Positions 27,576 through 34,294 of a stretch of DNA of 36,292 nucleotides are shown piece after piece. The stretch is from an uncultured Duganella sp. (GTDB taxonomy: Bacteria; Pseudomonadota; Gammaproteobacteria; Burkholderiales; Burkholderiaceae). The notes beneath the pieces were generated by a model, which was not told the origin of the DNA, did no database searches, and saw nothing but the letters and a program-made list of their open reading frames with translations. The stretch is from positions 1 to 36,292 of the forward strand of contig CAMLRG010000031.1 in the NCBI GenBank assembly GCA_946482335.1. The letters run 5' to 3'. Position 1 is the first letter of the stretch; each line of letters opens with the position of its first letter. The position numbers were made by a program, and so were the translations under genes.

Positions 27576-28088
27576 ATGGAACGTAAACGATGCTTTGATC
27601 CCGTGGTCGACGAGCGCACCCGTCTGCTGCTGCTGGGCAGTCTGCCGGGCGAGCAGTCGCTGGTGCTCCAGCAATACTACGGGCACCAGCAAAACAAGTT
27701 CTGGGAGCTGCTGGGTGCCGTGATCGGCGCCGACTTGCGGGCCATGGCCTATGATGCCCGCCTGGCGACCCTGCTGGCGCATGGCGTCGGCCTGTGGGAT
27801 GTGGTGGCGGAAGCCCACCGCCAGGGCAGTCTGGACAGCAATATCCGGGCGCGCGACGACAACGACTTGCTCGGCTTGCTGGCGCGTTATCCAAATATCA
27901 AGGCCATCGGCTTCAATGGCGGCACGGCGGGCAAACTCGGGATCAAGGTCCTGGGGGCACGCGCCGCGGCCTATCAAATAGTGGCGCTGCCATCGAGCAG
28001 CCCGGCATATACGTTGCCTTATGCGGAAAAGGCCGTGCAGTGGCAAGCCTTACAGCCCATCTTGCAGACGCATCGCCCGGCCGCTTGA
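27576..28088 (+). CDS. DNA-deoxyinosine (hypoxanthine-DNA) glycosylase
   Basis: 170-residue member of the uracil-DNA-glycosylase superfamily, family 6 (HDG), which removes hypoxanthine formed by adenine deamination. Motif 1 is LLLGSLPGEQSL, followed by QQYYGHQQNKFWELLG; LPSSSPAYTLPY is the C-terminal catalytic-loop motif. The length is typical. A TAAAAT -10 ends 6 nt before the ATG with no ribosome site, suggesting a leaderless mRNA. Together with ada and the Oxygenase-NA gene it is a third base-damage repair gene in the window, but 15 kb away and with no visible co-regulation. Confidence 0.92.
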   Translation: MERKRCFDPVVDERTRLLLLGSLPGEQSLVLQQYYGHQQNKFWELLGAVIGADLRAMAYDARLATLLAHGVGLWDVVAEAHRQGSLDSNIRARDDNDLLGLLARYPNIKAIGFNGGTAGKLGIKVLGARAAAYQIVALPSSSPAYTLPYAEKAVQWQALQPILQTHRPAA

Positions 28089-28161
28089 CTCTTTGTCGGT
28101 AATCGTGCGTCACAGAAACTTCTTCTTGGATAGACTGCGCCCATTATTCTAGGAGAAAAAC

Positions 28162-28545
28162 ATGAAAAAACTCTTCGTCCATTTCCTGCTGTCGGCCTTC
28201 GTCGTGGTGGGCTTCGAACAGAATGCCCAGGCGGCCATGATCGGTACCGCACAGGTGGCGGCGGCCGAGGCAGGGGCGCAGGCGCGTGCCCGCCTGGCCA
28301 GCACATTGCAGCGCGCCGACGTGAAGGCGGCGCTGGAACGCCAGGGCATCGCCCCGGAGACGGCGCAAGCCCGCGTCGCTGCGCTCAGCGATGCTGAAGC
28401 GGCAGCGCTGGCGCAGCAGGTCGACACCCTGCCGGCCGGCGGTGATGGCGTGGTCGGTGCCCTGGTCCTGATCTTCGTGGTGCTGCTGGTGACGGACATC
28501 CTCGGCTTGACCAAGGTGTATCCCTTCACTCGTTCGATGCGCTAA
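28162..28545 (+). CDS. PA2779 family protein
   Basis: 127 residues, function unknown. Signal peptide MKKLFVHFLLSAFVVVGFEQNAQA, then a helical Ala-rich region (LQRADVKAALERQGIAPETA, RVAALSDAEAAALAQQVDTLPAGG) and a C-terminal membrane segment VGALVLIFVVLLVTDILGL followed by TKVYPF. This matches the PA2779 family, which is almost always found beside a PA2778 cysteine peptidase. AGGAGA lies 5-6 bases before the ATG. The stop codon TAA shares one base with the next start (TAATG). Confidence 0.9.
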   Translation: MKKLFVHFLLSAFVVVGFEQNAQAAMIGTAQVAAAEAGAQARARLASTLQRADVKAALERQGIAPETAQARVAALSDAEAAALAQQVDTLPAGGDGVVGALVLIFVVLLVTDILGLTKVYPFTRSMR

Positions 28546-29480
28546 TGACGCAGCGCCTGCTTGCGTTGGCGCTCGCGCTCCTGCTGCTGGCAGGCTGCGC
28601 GAGCCAGACCCGGGCGCTGTTGGCAGCGCCGCGGGCCGGCCCGCAGCAGCAGGAGCTCAGCGCAACACCTTTCCACGCCCAGGAGCGTTACCAGTGTGGC
28701 CCGGCCGCGCTGGCGATGGTGCTGGGCGCGGCGGGGATCGCGACGCCGCCGGAAGCCTTGGTGGACGAAGTCTATCTACCGGGGCGTGAAGGCAGCCTGC
28801 AAATCGAATTACTGGCCGCCGGGCGCCGCCATGGCGCTTTGAGCGTGCCCATCGCCCCGCGCCTGGAAGCACTGCTGGCCGAGCTTGACGCTGGCCATCC
28901 CGTGCTGGTGCTGCAGAACCTGAGCTTGCCGATCGCGCCGAAGTGGCACTATGCGGTGGTCATCGGCTATGACATCGGCCGCGGCGAAGTCATCCTGCGT
29001 TCCGGCACCACCCGGCGCATGACGATGCCGCTTTCCACTTTCGAACACACCTGGTCGCGCAGCGGCTTCTGGGGCATGGTGGCGCTGGCGCCCGGCCAAT
29101 TGCCGGCCTCGGCCAGCCTGGCGGAGCTGCAGCCCGCACTGATCGCCTATGAAAAGGCGGCGCCACCGATGTCTTCACATTTGGCCTACCGCGCCGCCCT
29201 GCGGCGCTGGCCGGACACCCTGGCCTTGCAACTCGGCCTGGGCAACAGCGCCTACGCGGGCGGCGACCGCAAAGCCGCTGCCGAGGCTTTCCGCCGCGCC
29301 GCTGCGGCACATCCGAGCCACGGCGCCGCCTTCAATAACCTGGCCGTGGTGCTGGGCGAACTGGGCCAACTCGACGAGGCACGCGCCGCGGCCCAGACTG
29401 CCATCGCGCTGGGCGGCCCATGGCGCGACGAGGCACAGGCAACCTTGCAAGAGCTGCGGAAACAGGCTGTGTCGCGCTAG
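28545..29480 (+). CDS. PA2778 family cysteine peptidase (lipoprotein with TPR)
   Basis: 311 residues. Lipoprotein signal LALALALLLLAGCAS puts it in the periplasm or outer membrane. The C39-like papain-fold domain has Cys in QERYQCGPAALAMVLGAAGI and His/Asp in KWHYAVVIGYD. The C-terminal part (about 205-300) contains tetratricopeptide-like helices (LALQLGLGNSAYAGGDRKAA, HGAAFNNLAVVLGELGQLDE). C39 peptidases usually trim double-glycine leaders, but the partner substrate of this family is unknown; the adjacent PA2779 protein, which contains a GG in LPAGGDG, is the obvious candidate partner (inference). Translationally coupled to PA2779. Confidence 0.92.
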   Translation: MTQRLLALALALLLLAGCASQTRALLAAPRAGPQQQELSATPFHAQERYQCGPAALAMVLGAAGIATPPEALVDEVYLPGREGSLQIELLAAGRRHGALSVPIAPRLEALLAELDAGHPVLVLQNLSLPIAPKWHYAVVIGYDIGRGEVILRSGTTRRMTMPLSTFEHTWSRSGFWGMVALAPGQLPASASLAELQPALIAYEKAAPPMSSHLAYRAALRRWPDTLALQLGLGNSAYAGGDRKAAAEAFRRAAAAHPSHGAAFNNLAVVLGELGQLDEARAAAQTAIALGGPWRDEAQATLQELRKQAVSR

Positions 29481-29582
29481 ACGCACTTTGCATGCGACCG
29501 GCGTCGATTCCGCCGCCGCTCGTTCGTCGTTATCCCTGGAGGGGCGGCAAATCCGCCCTTGGACCGCCAACAGGAGAACACG

Positions 29583-30236
29583 ATGACACCCACCATTACA
29601 GCATTCGAACGCTCGCCGGACGGCGGCATGGGATTGGCGCGTGATACGCGCGTGCGCTGGGCGCTGGAGGAAGTTGGCCAGCCCTATGCAGTGCGCCCCG
29701 TTTCCTTCGCCGCAATGAAGGAGCCGGCGCATTTGGCTTTGCATCCGTTCGGCCAGATTCCAACCTGGCAGGATGGGGATCTGGTGCTGTTCGAGTCGGG
29801 TGCGATCGTTTTCCATATTGCCTCGCGCTATCCGGGTCTGTTGCCGGACGACGCCAATGCCCGCGCCCGTGCGGTGACGTGGATCTTCGCCGCACTCAAC
29901 ACGGTCGAGCCGCCCATCCTGGAACTTGCCGTCGCCAAGTTCCAGGAAGGCGATAAACCGTGGAGCAAGCAGCGCATGCCGCTGATCGTGGACCGTATCG
30001 GCCATCGGCTGAACCAGCTCACCGCACGGCTCGGGGACGCTGAATGGCTGGACGGCGAATTCAGCGCGGGCGACTTGATGATGATTTCCGTGCTGCTCAG
30101 GCTCAAACCATCGGGCTTGCTGAAGGAATTCCCCCATCTTGCCGCCTACGTGGCCCGTGGTGAAGCGCGTCCCGCCTACCAGCGCGCGTTTGCCGCCCAA
30201 TTGGCGTTCAACACCGGCAAGCCAACGGCGGGCTGA
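29583..30236 (+). CDS. Glutathione S-transferase family protein
   Basis: 217 residues. The N-terminal thioredoxin-like fold shows ARDTRVRWALEEVGQPYAV, HPFGQIPTWQDGDLVLFESGAI (cis-Pro and E-S glutathione contact), and the C-terminal helical domain has WLDGEFSAGDLMMISVLLRL. This resembles the GST subgroup with an N-terminal RSPDGGMGLARDTR-type loop; substrate unknown. AGGAGA 5 bases before the ATG decides the start at 29583 over 29559. Preceded by about 100 bp without features after the PA2778 gene. Confidence 0.88.
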   Translation: MTPTITAFERSPDGGMGLARDTRVRWALEEVGQPYAVRPVSFAAMKEPAHLALHPFGQIPTWQDGDLVLFESGAIVFHIASRYPGLLPDDANARARAVTWIFAALNTVEPPILELAVAKFQEGDKPWSKQRMPLIVDRIGHRLNQLTARLGDAEWLDGEFSAGDLMMISVLLRLKPSGLLKEFPHLAAYVARGEARPAYQRAFAAQLAFNTGKPTAG

Positions 30237-30276
30237 CGCCAGCGCGGTCGTGAGGATGGTGTTATGATTTTCTTAA

Positions 30277-30966
30277 ATGAAAATCGAAATGCCTACACGG
30301 GATGGTGGCGCCGCGGACACGCCGCCGCAGCCATTGCCCCTCATCGCCGCCTGGCTGGCGGCACGTTCCATTGCACGCGGCCTGCCGCCGCCGGTTGCCG
30401 AACATGGCGGCTACCGCGTCGACACCAATACGGCGGATGAAATCGTACGCTGGGTCTATCCGGCGGTCGTGCCAAGCCTGTCGGCGCTGGCGCGGATGAT
30501 TGACCAACCAGGCCATATGGTCAAAGCTTGCGCCGCGCCGGACGTGTTGGGCGCCGCCCTGCCTGCCGGTTGGGTGGTTGAGGAACCGGGCTACTTCATG
30601 GCCGGGCCGGCGGTCCCGCTTGCGCCGCCCGCCTGCCCAACGGGCTATACGCTCGACGTCGAACGCATCGGCGCGGTCACACAGGTCCGCATCGTCGCGG
30701 GCGGTGGCGATCTGGCCGCCAGCGGTTATGCGGCGGAGACGGAAGACGCCTTCATTTACGACCGCATTGTCACGGCGCCCAGCCACCGGAGGCGTGGCCT
30801 CGGCCGCCTGGTCATGGCGGCGCTGGGACAGGCCAGGATGCGCGCAGCGGCGCCTGAACTGCTGGTGGCCACGGAAGAGGGGCGGGCCCTGTATGAGACG
30901 CTGGGGTGGCGCACCTTATCCATCTTCTCCACCGGCGCGCTGCCGGGCCGCTGTCCTGCCCCATGA
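30277..30966 (+). CDS. GNAT family N-acetyltransferase
   Basis: 229 residues with two parts. The N-terminal ~110 residues (LPLIAAWLAARSIARGLPPP, GGYRVDTNTADEIVRWVYP) are of a type seen in some uncharacterised acetyltransferases. The C-terminal GNAT core has the acetyl-CoA loop SHRRRGLGRLVMAALGQA and LLVATEEGRALYETLGW. The substrate is unknown. An extended -10 (TG-T-TATGAT, ending at 30268) lies 8 nt before the ATG and no ribosome site is visible, so the mRNA may be leaderless. The stop overlaps the glycosyltransferase start (ATGA). Confidence 0.88.
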   Translation: MKIEMPTRDGGAADTPPQPLPLIAAWLAARSIARGLPPPVAEHGGYRVDTNTADEIVRWVYPAVVPSLSALARMIDQPGHMVKACAAPDVLGAALPAGWVVEEPGYFMAGPAVPLAPPACPTGYTLDVERIGAVTQVRIVAGGGDLAASGYAAETEDAFIYDRIVTAPSHRRRGLGRLVMAALGQARMRAAAPELLVATEEGRALYETLGWRTLSIFSTGALPGRCPAP

Positions 30967-32246
30967 AAATCGGCATGCTCACCTGGGGCAGCCACGGCGA
31001 CATCCGTCCCTTCCTTGCCCTGGCCGACGGTTTGCAACGCGATGGACATGACGTCCATCTGGTGATCACCAGTCTCGAAGCGGATACTTACAACGGTATC
31101 AGGTCCGCTGCCGGCGCCAGGATTACGACCCTGACGCCGCACACCTTCAGTGCCGAACAGGCGGTGCGCCTGAGCGAAGCGACGTACCGCATCGGCGACC
31201 CCATGAAGCAGATGGCAACGCTGCTGCGCCACGCCTTCGCGCCTGCCGAAGACGCGATGTTCGACGCCGCGCAGCGCCTGTGCGCCGAGTCGGACCTGCT
31301 GGTTGGCCACTACTTCATGCATCCGCTGCAGATTGCGGCTGAACATGCCGGCAAGCCTTACGTCAGCGTCCTGTTAAGCCATGCCGGCGTGCCGAGCGAC
31401 CACGTCAACCCGACCGGCCTCTCGATATTGGGCAAACCCGGCAACCGTGTGCTGTGGTGGTTGACGCGTACCTTGCTGAACCGCACGCTGCGGCATTATC
31501 CGGACCGGCTGCGCCGCCAACTGGGCATGCGGCCGATGGGCGACATCGTCTCGGAAGTGTGGGTTTCGCCCTACCTGGCCCTGGTGGCGGTCAGCCCGCA
31601 GATTTGCGCGCGGCAGCCCGACTGGCCGGATTCGGTCCAGGTGTGCGGCTTCCTCGACCGTCCCAATTGCGGGCTGGAAGGTGCGCTGCCCCCTGCCATG
31701 GCGGATTTCCTGGCGGCGGGGGAGGCACCGGTTTTCATGACCTTCGGCAGCTGGATGCCAAGGGATGTGGCGGGGCAGTCGGCCGCGCTGCGGCTGCTGA
31801 CCGAGGCGGCGCGGCTGGCGGATTGCCGCGCCATCATCCAATGCCACGATTGGCAGGCTTGCGGTTTCCATTCCGACCACCAGGTGCTGTATATCGCGGC
31901 GGCGCCGCACCAGCAAATCTTCCCGCATTGCCTGGCGATCGTGCATCACGGCGGCGCGGGCACGACACAATCGGCGACCCAGGCGGGCAAGCCTTCGATC
32001 GTCGTGGCCCACATCAGCGAGCAGGAACATTGGGGCCGCGAGCTGCAGCGTGTCGGCGTCGCGTTCAGGCCGCTTAAGCGGCGCAGTGTGACAGCCGCCG
32101 CGTTGGCGTCGCAGATCCGCCGCCTGCGCCATTCGCCCGCCATGACCGATCGCGCCGGCGCGATCGCGCAAGCCATGCGCAACGAGGATGGCGTGGCGCA
32201 GGCCGTACGGCAGATCGGCCTGCGCAGCCGCCGCGAATCCGTTTGA
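30963..32246 (+). CDS. Family 1 (UGT/MGT-like) glycosyltransferase
   Basis: 427 residues with the GT-B two-domain layout. The N-terminus MKIGMLTWGSHGDIRPFLAL is the acceptor-domain start with the conserved His-Asp region. The nucleotide-sugar domain contains APVFMTFGSWMPRDV, LYIAAAPHQQIFPHC and IVHHGGAGTTQSATQAGKPSI, the equivalent of the UGT signature. Members glycosylate lipids, sterols, polyketides or rhamnolipid precursors; nothing here fixes the acceptor. Overlaps the upstream acetyltransferase gene by 4 nt, so the pair may modify one product (inference). A decayed gene fragment follows directly. Confidence 0.9.
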   Translation: MKIGMLTWGSHGDIRPFLALADGLQRDGHDVHLVITSLEADTYNGIRSAAGARITTLTPHTFSAEQAVRLSEATYRIGDPMKQMATLLRHAFAPAEDAMFDAAQRLCAESDLLVGHYFMHPLQIAAEHAGKPYVSVLLSHAGVPSDHVNPTGLSILGKPGNRVLWWLTRTLLNRTLRHYPDRLRRQLGMRPMGDIVSEVWVSPYLALVAVSPQICARQPDWPDSVQVCGFLDRPNCGLEGALPPAMADFLAAGEAPVFMTFGSWMPRDVAGQSAALRLLTEAARLADCRAIIQCHDWQACGFHSDHQVLYIAAAPHQQIFPHCLAIVHHGGAGTTQSATQAGKPSIVVAHISEQEHWGRELQRVGVAFRPLKRRSVTAAALASQIRRLRHSPAMTDRAGAIAQAMRNEDGVAQAVRQIGLRSRRESV

Positions 32247-32424
32247 CGCGCCGCCGCTCGACGCGCACACGAAAAATGCGCTGGCGGCGGGCGCCACGCG
32301 GCAGGAATTGGCGGAAGTGGTGTTCATTGCGGCGGCGCTGCGGGCCGGCGCGGCGGTGGGGCATGGCCTGCTGGCCATGAAACAGGCCGGCGACAGCCGG
32401 CCCGGGGAGGAAGCTCAGCGGTAG
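32247..32424 (+). pseudogene. Remnant of a carboxymuconolactone decarboxylase/AhpD-like gene
   Basis: The plus strand downstream of the glycosyltransferase stop encodes about 45 residues (DAHTKNALAAGATRQELAEV, then VFIAAALRAGAAVGHGLL) that match the C-terminal helix pair of carboxymuconolactone decarboxylase-like proteins, where a catalytic CxxCH normally ends at this His. The cysteines and everything N-terminal are missing and no start codon of its own precedes it. It is therefore a deletion remnant whose left border coincides with the glycosyltransferase end. Overlaps the convergent DUF3297 stop by 10 bp. Confidence 0.6.
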
Positions 32425-32660
32425 AAGGCTTCCACCTTGCCTTTCAGCTTGATCAGCATCGGCTGGCCGCGGCGGTCCTTGGCCGTTGCGTGCTGGACCT
32501 TGATCCAGCCTTCGCTGATGCAGTATTCCTCGACGTCAAAGCGTTCCTTGTCGTTGAATTTGATGCCAATGTCATGCTCGAACACGGCGGCCACGTGGTG
32601 CGGGCTGCGCGGGTCGATCGACAGATGGTCCGGGAGTTCTGGGCGGGTAGTATCGTTCAT
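32415..32660 (-). CDS. DUF3297 family protein
   Basis: 81-residue small cytosolic protein of unknown function, widespread in proteobacteria. Nearly the whole sequence follows the family pattern: LPDHLSIDPRSPHHVAAVFEH, IGIKFNDKERFDVEEYCISEGWIKV and MLIKLKGKVEAFYR. A consensus TATAAT ends 8 nt before the ATG, with only a C-rich stretch between and no ribosome site, so a leaderless transcript is likely. No -35 match is visible at the usual distance. Confidence 0.92.
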   Translation of the reverse strand: MNDTTRPELPDHLSIDPRSPHHVAAVFEHDIGIKFNDKERFDVEEYCISEGWIKVQHATAKDRRGQPMLIKLKGKVEAFYR

Positions 32661-32709
32661 GGGGCGGGATTATACCGGAAGCCGGACGCGCGCTGCTGCC
32701 GCGCCACCT

Positions 32710-33546
32710 TCACGCGGCCTGCGCGAATTGCGCCTGCAGGAAGGTCGCGATCTTCTGCTGCGTGGTGGGCAGGTAGGGGATGTTCAGGTGGTCGGAATCG
32801 GGGATGATTTCGTCGTGATGCAGGCAAGCGAGCTTGCTGACCAGTTCATTGGTGTGCGAGTGCGGCACGATATCGTCGCTGGCGGCGCGCAACACATAGG
32901 TGGGTGCGGCCAGCTGCGCGGCATGCTTGACCGATTCGAAGCGGTGCTGCAGCAGCATCGACACCGGCAGCGCTGGGAATTTGCGCTGCGCCAGCGCCAG
33001 GATCGAATCGTAAGGCGTGATCAGCACCGTGGCCTGCACCCGGCGCTGCAGCGCCGCCTGCACCGCCACGCCCGAGCCAAGGCTGCGGCCCACCACGGCA
33101 ATGCGGGTGGGATCGACCTTGTGGTGCTTGCAGAGCCAGTCGAGCTGCATGCAGGCGTCGGCCACCAGCAATTGTTCGCCCGGTTCACCATGCGAATTGC
33201 CATAGCCGCGGTAGTTCAGCGTCAGCACCGTCATGCCGGGGAACAGGTTGCCGGCGTCGCGCACCAGCCACGAGACTTCTTCCGAGCGCCCGCCGAAATA
33301 CACCACGGCAGGCCGCACGCCCGGTTCGCGCGGCGTCATCAGCCAGCCGGCCAGACGCGTGCCGTCGGCGCCGCGCAACACGATGGCGCGCGTGCGGTGG
33401 CCGCTGCTGCGCGGACTTTCCACTTCGCGCTTGACGGTGGGATTGAACAGCAGCTTGCGCTGGCCAGCCATGAGCAGGGCCGTCAAGCCGGCCCAGACAA
33501 AGCCCACGGCGCCCGCGGCGGCCGCCATTTTGCGTGAATTGCTCAT
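32710..33546 (-). CDS. Alpha/beta hydrolase, membrane-anchored
   Basis: 278 residues. An N-terminal hydrophobic segment (MAAAAGAVGFVWAGLTALLM) probably anchors it in the membrane. The hydrolase fold has VLTLNYRGYGNSHGEPGEQ, the nucleophile elbow GRSLGSGVA with Ser, the acid in ASDDIVPHSHT and the His in DSDHLNIPYL. It resembles the BEM46/ABHD13-like group; the substrate is unknown. TACACT ends 7 nt before the ATG without a ribosome site (possible leaderless mRNA). Confidence 0.9.
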   Translation of the reverse strand: MSNSRKMAAAAGAVGFVWAGLTALLMAGQRKLLFNPTVKREVESPRSSGHRTRAIVLRGADGTRLAGWLMTPREPGVRPAVVYFGGRSEEVSWLVRDAGNLFPGMTVLTLNYRGYGNSHGEPGEQLLVADACMQLDWLCKHHKVDPTRIAVVGRSLGSGVAVQAALQRRVQATVLITPYDSILALAQRKFPALPVSMLLQHRFESVKHAAQLAAPTYVLRAASDDIVPHSHTNELVSKLACLHHDEIIPDSDHLNIPYLPTTQQKIATFLQAQFAQAA

Positions 33547-33633
33547 GCTTTTCAGTGTAGTCTTATTGTTGAGAGTGCACAGTGAAGTAACGCACCAATG
33601 TCAGATTGCGGCAACACAGTTAAAAGGATGACC

Positions 33634-34233
33634 ATGCCCAGCACCGATCCGCGCATCGACGCCTACATCGCCAACGCGGCCGACTTCGCCCAGCCCATCC
33701 TGGCCTACCTGCGCGAAATGATCCACGCGGCCTGCCCCAAGGTTGAGGAAACCATCAAGTGGGGCATGCCGCACTTCGAGTACCAGGGATTGCTGTGCAA
33801 TTTCGCCAGCTTCAAGCAGCATTGCGCTTTCGGCTTCTGGAAAGGGGAGCTGTTGCTGGCCGCGGAGGACGACAAGGGCCGGGAAGCCATGGGCCAGTTC
33901 GGCCGGATCACCTCCATCAAGGACTTGCCCCCGAAGAAAGTCCTGACCGCCTACATCAGGAAAGCCATGAAGCTGAACGAGGAAGGCGTGAAAGTGGCGC
34001 GCGCCAAGCCGGCGGCGCGCGAACTGGTGGTGCCGGACTACTTCATCGCCGCGCTGGAAGCCAATCCGGCCGCGTATGAAGTCTTCAACGGTTTCCCGCC
34101 CAGTGCCCAGCGCGATTACTGCGATTGGCTGACCGATGCCAAAACCGAGGCCACGCGCGGCAAACGCATGGCCCAGGCGGTGGAGTGGATTGCCGAGGGC
34201 AAACGGCGCCACTGGAAATACGAATCCTGCTAA
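33634..34233 (+). CDS. YdeI/OmdA-like protein with DUF1801 domain
   Basis: 199 residues. The N-terminal DUF1801 domain is recognised by DPRIDAYIANAADFAQPILAYLREMI, CPKVEETIKWGMPHFEY and CAFGFWKGELLL; the C-terminal part (PDYFIAALEANPAAYEVFNGFPPSAQRDYCDWL, EATRGKRMAQAVEWIAEGKRRHWKYE) is the bacteriocin-protection/OmdA-like helical domain of the YdeI family. YdeI proteins have been tied to resistance to some antimicrobial peptides in Salmonella; no function is proven for this branch. The ATG at 33634 is chosen because AAAGGA lies about 5 bases upstream; in-frame ATGs at 33598 and 33628 are less well placed. Confidence 0.88.
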   Translation: MPSTDPRIDAYIANAADFAQPILAYLREMIHAACPKVEETIKWGMPHFEYQGLLCNFASFKQHCAFGFWKGELLLAAEDDKGREAMGQFGRITSIKDLPPKKVLTAYIRKAMKLNEEGVKVARAKPAARELVVPDYFIAALEANPAAYEVFNGFPPSAQRDYCDWLTDAKTEATRGKRMAQAVEWIAEGKRRHWKYESC

Positions 34234-34294
34234 GGCAGCGCGGGGCGCGCGCCTGATGCGCAGATCCGCTGCGGCACGGCCGCCAGCGGGGGGC

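Noticed and set aside
27499..27894. N-terminal extension of the DUF962 protein to 277 residues
   Set aside because: It runs antisense through the glycosylase gene and has no family similarity; the ATG at 27498 has a ribosome site.
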